DNA from: Cytidiella melzeri
Lineage: Eukaryota > Basidiomycota > Agaricomycetes > Polyporales > Irpicaceae
DNA: 64,000 nucleotides
Direction of reading: 5' to 3'
NCBI GenBank assembly: GCA_022592445.1
Contig: JABYQR010000072.1
Location: forward strand, 85,759 to 149,758
The stretch's first letter is position 1; every line of letters begins with the position of its first letter. The notes beneath the pieces are model-generated. The model was not told the origin of the DNA and did no database searches. It saw only the letters and a list, made by a program, of their open reading frames with translations. Shown piece by piece: positions 1 to 9,779 of this stretch. Position numbers and translations under genes: made by a program.

Positions 1-1357
1 ATTTGTGGGTCGAGTGCTTGATATCGATTGCACTGGCGTCTTGATGGCTGTAGTCAGCCTCACAGAGGTTTGAAGATCTCAAGATGACAACAACTTACCA
101 ACTAGCCCATTAGGACCTAAAGCCTGCGCTGGTCGTGCGGGTAATACATAGTTCGCCCAAAAAACAGACGCGGACATGGGGAATAGCGAGGGAGGTTGGG
201 ATGAAAGTTCTGTCGAGAGAGCCTGTAGTAGCGCATTTTTAAGACAAAAGGATACATCTTTGTTGTTCCAAAGTCAACATCGTAAGATGAGCATGTGATC
301 GGGTTGTTGACCCACCTTCGGGGCCTAGCAATGGAGCGGATGGCTGATCCACATTCGAGCCACCCTCCTCGTGCGTCGGCGAACTCTCCTCCAGCTCTTC
401 TCCTAGTGGTTCACCATCAAGTACTCCCTCCGTGAGGTTTGTGGGACTCTCAGCCTCGTTCTGGTCCTCCCCTGCCTCAACTGCGCTCTCATTACTAGCC
501 CCAGAGCGCGGCTTGGGTACTTCCATTTTCTTGCTAGGACCCATATCCCACAGCGAGTCCTTCCAAGTATGTAGAGTGTGGACCGCCTTCCCTTTCATAC
601 TAAGTTCGTCCGCCTGCTTCAGCATCCCGCTAGAAATCGCAGCTCGGCCCACAGCAATAGGATACCCTATCGCCTCGCCTCGGCTGTACTGTGATATAGC
701 CACTAACTGTTCTTGCTGAAAATCCGACGAATGCTGAACGACTTGCTTGGATACATAACCCTAAGCATAAGAGCATTCATAACCAGGGATGGAGACGCTG
801 AACAGACCTCCTGGTATCATTAGATCCGCGCCTCCTACAAGTCTTGGTACGACCGCTGCTGGCGTAGCAAGAAACGGGAGAAGGTTTGGCTCTTTCCAGA
901 GTGTGTACACTGAGTGTTATCATCTGAGCGTTCGTCTGAGTCACCGCCGAGGAGATTTCGAAGGTTACCTGTCGGGATCAAGGCATCTGATCCTTTACCG
1001 AGAGTAAACCATAATGGATCTCCATCTGGAGAAAGATACAAAACCTATCTCTCAAGCCTCAGATCAGCACGCGATACTAGTACTATCTGGGAAGAAGACA
1101 AACAACTTACACCAGGCTCGTCAAGGTGAGTGCTGAATTTCTGCGATTGCAGCCCTTCAGGTACAAGTAGATCGCCATTTTCGCTTGCGACGTTGAACTC
1201 TGCGATAATCCGTTGTCTCAACTTGCGACGATCAGAGCCGCGCAAGGGTGCTACATAGTAGTAAGGTCCACCCAGCCCAGGTCAGCCAGTCACGCGGAGA
1301 TCAAGTTAGACAGCCCGCACCAGACGTTTTCAAGTGGGCCAGAGGCTTTTTGAACAT
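1..1357 (-). CDS. TMA64: eIF2D / ligatin-type translation factor (TMA64-like), 5' part, runs off left edge
   Basis: Eukaryotic initiation factor 2D delivers or releases tRNA and mRNA on 40S ribosomes and acts in non-canonical initiation and recycling. Seven exons can be joined: 1321-1357, 1111-1250, 969-1044, about 797-909, 316-760, 99-257 and 1-39. The start is chosen because ATG at 1357 gives MFKKPLAHLKTS, the usual family N terminus. Exon 2 has the SDRRKLRQR segment, followed by GDPLWFTLGKGSDALIPT and TLWKEPNLLPFLATPAAVVP. The PUA domain follows (AIGYPIAVGRAAISS). The exon at 99-257 gives the helical segment with FPMSASVFWANYVLPARP, and the last one gives AIDIKHSTHK, a family landmark before the SUI1-containing C terminus, which is outside the window. 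Donors and acceptors are GT-AG; the donor near 796-807 is the least certain. No disabling change is seen. The CTP synthase gene lies 270 bp upstream on the same strand. Confidence 0.9.
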
Positions 1358-1626
1358 CTAAGCTTCAGAAACAAAAACCTAGAAGATCAGTAGTTATTCC
1401 TGCAAATTGGTGGTGTTCAGCGGTGAGCCGCACTGGCAGTGCAGTGGGTGTGACGCAGGTATAGACGCGTACGAGCGCGCACATCCAAGAAAGTTCACAC
1501 GCCACAAAGGTTGACAATTCTTATTTCGTTAATTCGTGTAGTCGATAATTTAGAAGATATTCTAACAACATAATTACAACAGAGGCTTAGTTGTAGCCAA
1601 CGAGTCGTCTGAGTTGCAGTACCCAG

Positions 1627-4028
1627 TTATTCATCTGATGCCGCTATTGCGACCTCCTTGCCTAAAGTAGGAGGATCGGCCGGCCTCAGCTCGGCTTCGC
1701 TCACCATAGCGTGGACAGGATGCGGAGGTTTGAAAGTCTTCATCTGCAAGTCCATCTGCTCTTGCAAAACTTTTGAAGAAGAAGAAGCGGCGACGAAGCC
1801 GAGGAAAGCAGGTGAAGGGTTCAGTGGCCGAGTGCAAAACTCAGGATGAGCTTGAAGGCCAACAAAGTACGGATGATCTACGTCATTACACTCAGGAGAC
1901 AGTTTTGCAAGAGTTGAAGATCCACGTACCCTGAAGCTCTAGTATTTGCATGCGCTCTCCTTTCTCATCACGCCCGACGAACGATAGCCCGCTTGCATTC
2001 AGCTGATCGATGAACTCTGGGTTGACCTCATAACGGTGGCGATGTCTCTCCCATATCTTCTCTGCGCCGCCATACAGCTTCCTGACCTTCGACCACTTGT
2101 CACTATCAGGTTCAAAAACTGTCGGTCGAAGACCCAACCGCATGGTCCCGCCCATGTGAGTCTTGGAGATTTCTGGCATAAAGATAATGAGAGGTTGTTT
2201 GGTGTTCTGTACGAACTCCGTAGACGTCGCCTCTGCTCAAGTTAGTAACGTTGAAATTGACGGTCAAGAGCCTCTTTACCGGTGTAGCCGCAGACATGTC
2301 GTGCCCACTCAATCACGGCAAGTTGGAAGCCAAGGCAGATCCCGAGAAAGGGCACCTTTTGCTCGCGAGCCCATGTTATGGCAAGCATCATACCTTCTGT
2401 TCCACGGTCGCCGAATCCTCCAGGGACGAGTATACCGCTGGACTCATTCAGTTTTTCTGTGGAGTTCAAAACGATACGGGTATCACTTACTCGGCAGAAA
2501 CTACTGCCTTCCATGCGTCGTGGTAGCGAGCAGGGTTCGAAACTTGCGCTTCCGGCTCAAGATCGGATGCGTTAACCCACTGAACAAGGTGAAAAGGCTA
2601 TTAGAGACAAAGACAAACTGTTTGGGCTTACCCTCAGGTTGAGCTTGCGATGGCTTCTAAACGCAGAGTGCTCGAGGGATTTGACAACCGACATGTAAGA
2701 GTCTTGCAGGTCGGTATATTTTCCGACAAGAGCAATCATAACTTCGTCGTATAGTCGTTCTTGCCTTCAAATGTCGTGAGCGGAGTACCAGAAAACGCCA
2801 ACTGGTGAGATGAGCAATACTCACCGACTAGTCATCTCTTTCCACCGCTTCTCCAGGTCAAGCCCTCTCTCAATTGCCTGCTGTGTGAGCGTCACGGATG
2901 AGAGGTTAAGGCGTTTTTGGAGGAATTGGACAATGCCTTGCGACTGCAAGAGCAAGGGGACATGATAAACGGAAGAAACATCGTGCACGCCGATGACTTG
3001 ATCTGAGGCGACGTGACAAAACATGGATATTTTGGCTTTCGTCGCTGGCTCGAGTGGTTTTCTAACTGTGAGACGGCAGGCAATCTATACGACACCGTCA
3101 AGATGTTAAGACTTGCTATTGCTAGGCACTCACCAGGTCGGGAAGGAGACCCAGTCCTCGCAACGCATGCACTGTAGTTTGTGTAGGTTTTGTTTTCTGT
3201 TCTCCGTGCATGTCTGGCACTAGAGAGACGTGGATCAAGGCAAAATTATCGTAGCCAACGCGGAATTGAAACTGTCTCATGGCTTCAACAAAGGGTGCTG
3301 ATTCGATATCGCCAACTGTGCCGCCAAGCTAGCGTAGGTGAGTATGACGAGTACATGCTAGCTAGTAAGTTTTGTACCTCAACGATGCAAACATCGGGTT
3401 CCTCTCCCGTCTCATCGACAGGGACTCTAGAAACGCGTTCTATCCAGTCTTGTATTGCATTGGTGACATGAGGGACAATCTGCAGGGGTTTCGAGACATA
3501 GTGACATATCAGCTTTATTAGCACGTACCTGAACGGTCTTTCCAAGATAATCTCCTCGACGCTACATGGGAATGCTTGGTTCACTAATGGTAAACTCCGA
3601 TCTAGCTGGACCCACCTCCTTCTCGATAACCTCCCGGTATATTTTCCCAGTAGTGATGTTATTGTCCCGTGAAAGCGTAACATTGAGATATCTCTCATAG
3701 TTTCCAAGATCCAAGTCAACTTCGCCGCCGTCGTTCAGAACGTAAACCTCGCCTAGTGGCTGTCCGTGAATTGAATGCGACTTTGCGCAATGCGACCACT
3801 CTTACCATGCTCTTGTGGTCTCATTGTACCAGCATCAATATTCATGTAAGGGTCAATTTTGATTGCGGTGACTTTCAGCCCTGTTGTTTTCAGAAGCAAT
3901 CCCGTTGAAGACGCTACATGAAACCAATGAGACGCGAACGACTACAGAATCGCGTATGGAGGCGCACCAATCACACCCTTTCCAATACCGCTCACAACTC
4001 CTCCAGAAACCACGATGAACTTCGTCAT
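1627..4028 (-). CDS. URA7: CTP synthase (glutamine-hydrolysing), multi-exon, complete
   Basis: Converts UTP to CTP with ATP and glutamine, the last step of de novo pyrimidine nucleotide synthesis; cytosolic, filament-forming enzyme. ATG at 4028 opens [20 protein letters not shown], the synthetase P-loop. Short exons then give [55 protein letters not shown] and [14 protein letters not shown]. The glutaminase half follows: [36 protein letters not shown], then the nucleophile elbow PFLGICLG (Cys present), and [18 protein letters not shown] and [13 protein letters not shown] with the catalytic His-x-Glu. The stop TAA is at 1627-1629. Introns that I located exactly include 3914-3967, 3753-3805 and 3562-3615, all GT-AG. 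The residues after GTM (RPQEH) differ from the common SPFEH/SPTEH form. The gene is complete and looks functional. Its upstream neighbour was originally the divergent RBR gene; a DIRS-like element now separates them. Confidence 0.95.
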
Positions 4029-4204
4029 GCTTGTCTGAAGCTATACCGTGGACGCTGGTGAGCTGAGGTGGGTGTTTGTGGCCAAGGCAGCTCACATCGC
4101 GTCCTGCAAGTCGAGAAATTTACTTTTTATGGGCGTCTCCACGGCCCGGTGGTACCGTTGACTTCAGCGATGGCCCAGGGGCCAAACTCCTGTTTGCAGC
4201 GCTT
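4029..4204. promoter_or_regulatory. CTP synthase upstream region, also present upstream of RBR2
   Basis: Non-coding DNA directly before the CTP synthase start. A block from the start codon to about 4200 aligns with 12228-12392 in the same orientation. It includes TATACCGTGGAC, GGCCAAGGCAG, CTGCAAG and TTTATGGGCGTC at matching spacing with small indels. The similarity starts almost exactly at the CTP synthase ATG. The simplest reading is that the ancestral divergent promoter between CTP synthase and an RBR gene was duplicated together with the RBR gene. Confidence 0.7.
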
Positions 4205-4207
4205 CCT

Positions 4208-4223
4208 AAGTGCTTAGCGGCTA
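4208..4223. repeat. Left inverted terminal repeat of the DIRS-like element
   Basis: AAGTGCTTA followed by GCGGCTA. The reverse complement of 9662-9685 carries the same two blocks separated by eight extra bases. It lies at the left border predicted from the paralogous promoter comparison. Confidence 0.45.
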
Positions 4224-4853
4224 CGCTTGAGGGTAACGAGGATATTAGCAGGAGCAGGGGAACGTCACAGATTATGAGATCTATATTTTTCCCCCTTTGC
4301 CTAATTAGTAATTAACAAGGAAAGATGAATATGACAAATTTTTAAATATTAGCCTTAGTCGGAGGGGGCCTGGCCCTCCACCGGCACACTTTCCAAAATC
4401 TTCCGGTGGCCAGAAAGGCGTCTTTATAGGCTTGAAAACCACCGGAAGCCGGAAGACTCGTGTGCATTGGGGAGCGCTTATTTCGAGCTTCGTGGTGCGG
4501 GAAAGCTCCCAGAAAGGGAACCTTTGTCCAAACTCCTCCTCGTGAACAATGTGGCGGGAAGCTGCGAGGAAGGGTCAATGCCCGAAGGAGGAGGACAAAA
4601 CGCCAGCTCGTGTGTGCCCGAGTCCGACTGAGCGTGAGGTGAAAAGCGAGACGTTGCGAACACGACTCACCACCCAAGGGCGCGAGCCACAGCAGTCGTG
4701 TGCAACGCGAGACGACTCACCCCTAAAGGCTCGCATCAGCCCGCAGTTCTTTATTTCCTCGAAAAAAGGAAGGGCGACATTTAAATTTTGTACAGTAAAA
4801 TTTTGGGAGTACGGCAACATGGTTTCTGAACATGCGGATTATGCGAGTGAATG
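4224..4853. other. 3' non-coding part of the DIRS-like element
   Basis: No gene seen. Contains an inverted CCACCGG/CCGGTGG pair at about 4378-4407 and repeated GCGAGACG and CGACTCACC words at 4640-4725. These could belong to the internal complementary or split-repeat structures of DIRS-type elements; I could not establish a full match to the other end. Confidence 0.35.
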
Positions 4854-6190
4854 CTAAGCTGATAGAACAAAGGAACAAGACTTTCGGAATTTATCTATAG
4901 AGTCCTGAGCTAACTGAAGGCGCAACTTATCAAAGGAATTAGAAATAAAAAGAGGGAGAATTGAATCGATCTTTCGCCAATACTCGAGAAACGCACGTGA
5001 TCTCCATCCCCCTTGAACCGCGACAATATCTGGGGGAGTGCCCCGAAGAAGGAGTTCCGTAGCTCCTCCAATTCGGAAACAATGACCCGTCAATGCACCT
5101 AAACCGGCCTTCGCCCACGCCTGGTTGCAACGCACAAGAAACCATTCGCGTGTCATAGGGTCCCAACCTCGTTCTGAAAGTGAGACAAAGGAAAAGAAAG
5201 GAGCGTCGGAAGGTACCATGGCGTTGCATTTGAGATGATGGGTAAGGGCACGGACTGGGGAGGTAGGTTCACCATTTTCTGTGACTGTTACTACGAGCCC
5301 CGCGTGTTTGGTGGTTTTCGACCATGGTATATCGAGGGAATAATATGATTTCCTGTCTGGGAGGGAGTTGAGTTTTAAAGGCGCAGAACGAGCGACGTGT
5401 TTTGTTTTGTCAAAACTGTGGGATGACGGTATGACGAGTTCTCCTAGCCTTGAGCCACAATTAGTACAGTAAGCAAGGTGAGATCAAAAGCCGTGAGGCC
5501 AAAACGTTCATACCGCCTCGTGCCCCAAAAGGCAAAACATGCAACTGCAAAGACTGCTGCGTCAAAGGAATTTGAAAGATCTAAATGTGAAAACAGCGCG
5601 TTCCTGTGTTCGAGCGTGACAGGAGGTCGTTTTGGTTTAGCAGAGGGTTGAACCTTCAGAGCGCCCGCGCATGTGATCTTCAGCATTTTGGCACCAAGCC
5701 ACGGTGCACCGTTGATTGAGTGCCAAAAGGATAAACCCGCAATCCAAGTGTCAATGGTAGAACGAGAGACGATACCGCCCCATTTAGCAACAAAGCACGA
5801 AAGTAATACGTCCGACGCTGGCATACGCCGCGACTCAGCGATCCCCAGGCAGTCACAGTATTGGTTGAAGCGTAAAAGACCGGCACCGTAGTTCTTCCGG
5901 GTGTTGGGTTCAATCGAAGCGAGCATAACGTTGAGCAGAGACTTGGGAGCATCAACTGAGACATCAGCGACAAGAGATTGTTTAAAGTTCATAGCGTAAG
6001 GTGTAGTCCAAAAAGCAAGGCGATCTGCAGCAAGAACCGGAGGGCGAAAGACAGAAGAGTTAAGAGAGTTTGCCAATGAAGGCTTCCTAGGTTTACGACG
6101 ACTCAGAGTTCGCGGGGAAGGGGATGCCTTCCTCTGAGAGGTTGACGCGTTCGCACTGGCGCACGCAGTAGCCGGGAGCGTGCTAGACAT
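4854..6190 (-). CDS. Tyrosine recombinase (YR) of the DIRS-like element, one intron
   Basis: Integrates the circular cDNA of the element. Two exons, 5514-6190 and 4854-5448, joined across a GT-AG intron (5449-5513, 65 nt) with a CTGTACTAAT branch-like sequence. The N-terminal exon has the helical core-binding region (IEPNTRKNYGAGLLRFNQYC). After splicing the frame reads FWGTRRLGELVIPS, with the first catalytic Arg next to the splice junction. The second exon carries the box II motif GHCFRIGGATELLLRG (His-x-x-Arg), QGGW and EYWRK, which supplies the nucleophilic Tyr. The proposed ATG at 6190 lies inside ATGTCTAG, overlapping the RT stop codon by 8 nt, so translation may restart after RT termination. 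Without the intron the frame would stop at 5444; the splice restores continuity and all catalytic residues. Confidence 0.85.
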
Positions 6191-8435
6191 GAGAAAGGAA
6201 TGGGGTAAGCTCTTCAGGTAGAGCAAGAGGCGGGAGACGAAGCGCAGCCAAGCCCAGAATACCGCGAGATACGGGGTCGGCCAAGTTCTCCTTGGTATTG
6301 ACGTAGCGAAGGACCAGATGCAAATTGAGGGCCGCTAAGATGACGACCACACGACGGATAGAAAGGTTGACTTGGAAGTTTCGACTTCGGCCTCTATTGA
6401 CTGCACCTACGACGCCGATGTTATCACTGCGTACTAGAATGTCAGCGTTTGAGAAACCCAGTGTTTCGAGAGAGAGCGTTGCGAGTTCGACCGCAATCAT
6501 CTCCGCCCATCCAATGTCGCGGCTATTTGCCTTCCACCCATTTGTCAACTTCCAAGCAGCCCATCTTCCGTTAACAATGATTCCAATACCCCAGCTTGAG
6601 GAGGCGTCGACCCAGATACCCACGTCTCGCAAGTCCCCTCGCGGAATGAGGGAACGCGCGATGCCCGTTGAAGAGAGAATGTTCCTCCACCATCCCATGT
6701 CTGTCTTGACTGAGTGGGGGACGTACCGTAGTTCAAAATCGTTGTGGAAAGACACGATGAAGTTGCAAAGGTTTGAAAGGAACGAGCGGCCTTGTGGGAA
6801 AACAAAACTGATATGGGAGAGGGTGCCATTGAGTGACAAGATGAGCTTTAGAGACACTCGTCGCCGTTCCAACGCAAGTCTGCAGAATTCCTCAACCTTC
6901 TGCAAGTATTTGAGGCGTTTGGCCTCCGGCAGTGCGACCGTACGCTTCGAGAGATCCCAGAGGAAGCCAAGGTAAACCTGTAGAAATGCAAAACCCCAGC
7001 ACTTCCCAAGTTTCCACGGTACACCTAACGGTTGCGTAACCCTAAAGATGTCTTCGACATCGAAGGCGTAGTCCCAGTCGTCCACACCAGACCCAGATAT
7101 TGGGAAACGGAGTTGAGCGAGATCGTCGACCCACTTAGCGTTTGGGGCTTGGAAGTGTGTGCGTAGAATATCCACAACCGTGTCCATAACCTCACCCTGC
7201 ACGCCTGGACCCGAGGAGATGCCGAAAGGGCAGACGTGGTCCATATAGAACCTCCCAGGTTCGCATTGTATGACAATGTACGGCTTGAGACTTGGCAAAA
7301 TAGGGATGTTTCGAAAAGCGGAGTCGACGTCGAGGGAAGCCGCCTGAGCGCCTAGTGGTGCAGTGGCGACCTATGATCAAAATGGAGGTGAACGATGGGT
7401 TGAGACTCGACTTGAGCCACTCGAAAAAACAGGCGGAGAACGCCTGACAAACGACAGTGAAGTGCACGCCTCAAATTGAGGCGGCAAAGATAAATACCAC
7501 GCTGTGAGAAGACTTTCCTCAAATTGAGGCAGCGTGCAGAAGAAAGGAGCGTCGACGCTCGAAAAGCAAAGGAATAGGCAAATGGCCCACTTGCAACGTG
7601 CAGTATTTCCTGACAACTGTGAGCAGGGAGCGAAACTTACCATTTGTGCGAAGATAACTGCGGTCCCCCAGGTAGTCGTGAACTCGTCTGAGTCGATGTC
7701 GTCGTTAACCGACATGCCCTCGGAGTCCTTAAACGAGCAGTTTTGGATAAGTCGGAGTTTACTTGAACCATCCTTTTCTACTACTGAGAGCGGCGAAGAT
7801 ACAAAAGCGGAATTGAAGAGTTGCTCGAGTTGCGGCTGCGAAAAAGGGCCAGACATGCGCCCAAGGGAAACCTGTTTGTTTACATAATCTTGAATGAAAT
7901 CCATATGAGCGATGCCTGTCTTAGAATTGGCGGGGGTGAAAGAGACCGAGCGAGAGCGAAAATTTCCAATTGGGAAGCCGCGGCGAAGTTTGTTGGGGAG
8001 ATTCTGGTATTTCTGCAAAAAGCCGAATTTAGCGAGTTCTGAAGCAAAGTAGTCTGCACGATACGGGGTGATGATGCGCTCCCGTTCAGAGGCACCGTTT
8101 ACTACCGGCGTGATGACTGGTGGCACCACAGAGCGAGCAGACGTGAGAGGGTCTACCAGGGCAGCGGAATCCTTTGCAACCTGAGGGTTGCCCACCGGAC
8201 TCGGAAAGGTTCCAGAACAAACAGATATCGGAGCCGTCTCTGACGCTAACAAGACGTCCTCGCTCGAATGCGCAAAAGAAGGGTTTCCCGTTCTTAAGGG
8301 TCTTCTCGTTGCAGTCTTTAGCATGGTGGCCGTTCGTCCCGCCGTGGCCGCATCGAAGGCAGAACAACCCGGCGCCAGGCTGTCTGCCGCCCTGAAAGGG
8401 CTTCCCACCTTTGCTCGAGCCCTCACCGCGGTCAT
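6183..8435 (-). CDS. Reverse transcriptase - RNase H of the DIRS-like element, one intron
   Basis: Copies element RNA to DNA and degrades the RNA strand. Exons 7641-8435 and 6183-7370 flank a 270-nt GT-AG intron in phase 0. Exon 1 holds the N-terminal RT blocks (LGRMSGPFSQPQLEQLF, KLRLIQNCSF, SVNDDID). Exon 2 begins just before the first catalytic Asp (SLDVDSAFRNIP) and has the WVDDL active-site motif. RNase H follows with VDASSSWG, AEMIAVELA, RSDNIGVVGA and NLADPVSRG, which supply the Asp-Glu-Asp-Asp set. The start used is the first ATG in frame (8435); the frame overlaps the gag frame by 350 nt in the +1 register, so the true start may be internal or reached by frameshift. It ends at 6183, overlapping the YR start. 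Confidence 0.85.
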
Positions 8436-9528
8436 ACCCGTCTCGACGATCGCCAGTCAGTCCTCTATCTCGGCCCAGGTACTTGTCTTCGCGGGTGCTG
8501 GGTTGTCCAAAACGCTCTCCCTTGTTGTACGGATGGTACGCTCGTCCTCTATCCTCAGCTTCTACTTTCCTTCTAGTGATTGCCCTATCCACGTTATAGA
8601 AATGTCGTTCATAACTCTGGCTCCCCACTCCGAATGTCGACCAGGAGCCACCAAAGAATGACTCCCTGACCTCGCGATCGAAAGCCAAAATGGTTTCAAA
8701 CGAAACCTCCATCTCCTCGCGCTCACCCAAGGAATCGAAATGCGCTGTGAAGAGGTCGCGAACCTTGATAGAACACGCCTTGTCGAGGACATTTATGAAA
8801 TTCTTCCATGCCTGCCACCAATCATCCTTCGACATATTATCCTCGCTAGCATATTTTGAAACGTCGATGATGTAGCTACTTACCCCCTCTGCATTGTGAA
8901 CTTTCGTGAATTTTGGTCCTTCGCTCCTAATCTGGCGCATAACCCTGTTTGTGCACATGGACAACGGGAGATTGTGTTTGTGTCTAATAAGGGTGATGAA
9001 GGATTCCGGAGGCTTCGCCACGCTGCTGAAAAGGTCCTCGTTGTCGGCGACGTCACATACCGGTAACGGAGGCCGGGTAAGGGAGGTTAAAGGAGTAGAG
9101 GATGCAACTGGCAATCGAGCGTCGACATGAGCACCGGTAGAGTTGGACTCGGAGGCAGCGGGCCTGGTTATATGCGCCTGATCTGGGTCCAATTTTTTTT
9201 TCATCAAAGCGACAGCCCTTTGTATAGATCCTGGGCTCATTTCTCCTAGTAAATCCAAGAACAGCCTCTCGGATGAGATCCAAGGAGGAGTTCCTAGACT
9301 TCCTGCAGGCGGCGAACACGGCGGAGCGCTTGCATCCCTCGAGGGAGGGTGAGAGGATTCATGGCCACCGAGGTCCTCGTCTTCCGATACATCCTCATCT
9401 CCCCTCGAACGCCTCATAGCCCTGTCCTCGTTGCGCGCCATTCTCACCTCTAATTCCGCGGCAGAGACTCCGTTTACGAAACCATCCACGTTATTCCCAC
9501 CAATACCCACTGGCATAATTTCGACCAT
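8086..9528 (-). CDS. Gag-like protein of the DIRS-like element
   Basis: Presumed nucleic-acid-binding capsid-type protein of the retrotransposon. ATG at 9528 (MVEIMPVGIGG) is preferred; the frame stays open upstream to 9660. The first third is acidic and proline-rich, the middle has a tryptophan-containing helical segment (DDWWQAWKNFINVLDKAC), then a basic Arg/Gly-rich part. The C terminus has two cysteine clusters, CLRCGHGGTNGHHAKDC and CSLCGATSHHAGSKRC, resembling zinc knuckles. The last 350 nt overlap the RT frame. Similarity of the domain order to fungal DIRS elements is inferred; I recognise no closer family from sequence. Confidence 0.7.
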   Translation of the reverse strand: MVEIMPVGIGGNNVDGFVNGVSAAELEVRMARNEDRAMRRSRGDEDVSEDEDLGGHESSHPPSRDASAPPCSPPAGSLGTPPWISSERLFLDLLGEMSPGSIQRAVALMKKKLDPDQAHITRPAASESNSTGAHVDARLPVASSTPLTSLTRPPLPVCDVADNEDLFSSVAKPPESFITLIRHKHNLPLSMCTNRVMRQIRSEGPKFTKVHNAEGVSSYIIDVSKYASEDNMSKDDWWQAWKNFINVLDKACSIKVRDLFTAHFDSLGEREEMEVSFETILAFDREVRESFFGGSWSTFGVGSQSYERHFYNVDRAITRRKVEAEDRGRAYHPYNKGERFGQPSTREDKYLGRDRGLTGDRRDGYDRGEGSSKGGKPFQGGRQPGAGLFCLRCGHGGTNGHHAKDCNEKTLKNGKPFFCAFERGRLVSVRDGSDICLFWNLSESGGQPSGCKGFRCPGRPSHVCSLCGATSHHAGSKRCL

Positions 9529-9661
9529 GATGAGAGAGAATGACCTCAGATAGAAGAGATTGCGATATTTTCCGAGGGACAAATAAGAGTGGGTGAATGC
9601 ATGATGGTGGCGAACGCGAACTCGAGAGATAAGTCGAGGGCGTTTCGCCTCATCACGCATC

Positions 9662-9685
9662 TAGCCGCTCGCTTAGTAAGCACTT
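9662..9685. repeat. Right inverted terminal repeat of the DIRS-like element
   Basis: TAGCCGC and TAAGCACTT, the inverted counterpart of 4208-4223 with an 8-base insertion between the blocks. Confidence 0.45.
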
Positions 9686-9779
9686 GCTTACCTTGGCCGC
9701 TTGTTCCTCGCTTTGAGCCAAGCAGCACACTTCCTTCTCGTCTACCACAACACTTGTCTGGCTCTGCTTGCCAATAGAC

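Larger units (their letters stand above)
4205..9690 (-). mobile_element. DIRS-like tyrosine-recombinase retrotransposon, apparently complete
   Basis: Order on the minus strand is gag-like ORF, reverse transcriptase plus RNase H, then tyrosine recombinase, the layout of the DIRS superfamily (DIRS/Ngaro groups). No LTRs, integrase or protease are seen. Approximate borders come from comparison with the promoter of the paralogue RBR2: DNA up to about 4204 and DNA from about 9693 are colinear with 12228-12448, and only the part between is extra. A short inverted repeat lies at both inferred ends (4208-4223 and 9662-9685). No adenine methyltransferase ORF of the DIRS1 type is visible. All three ORFs can be read once two introns are removed, so the copy may be young. 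Confidence 0.82.

Noticed and set aside
5444..5448. Frameshift or stop disrupting the tyrosine recombinase
   Set aside because: A standard GT-AG intron (5449-5513) restores the frame and the catalytic Arg.
6325..6975. 216-codon frame on the plus strand
   Set aside because: Antisense of the RT/RNase H coding region; composition mirrors the real gene and no motif is present.
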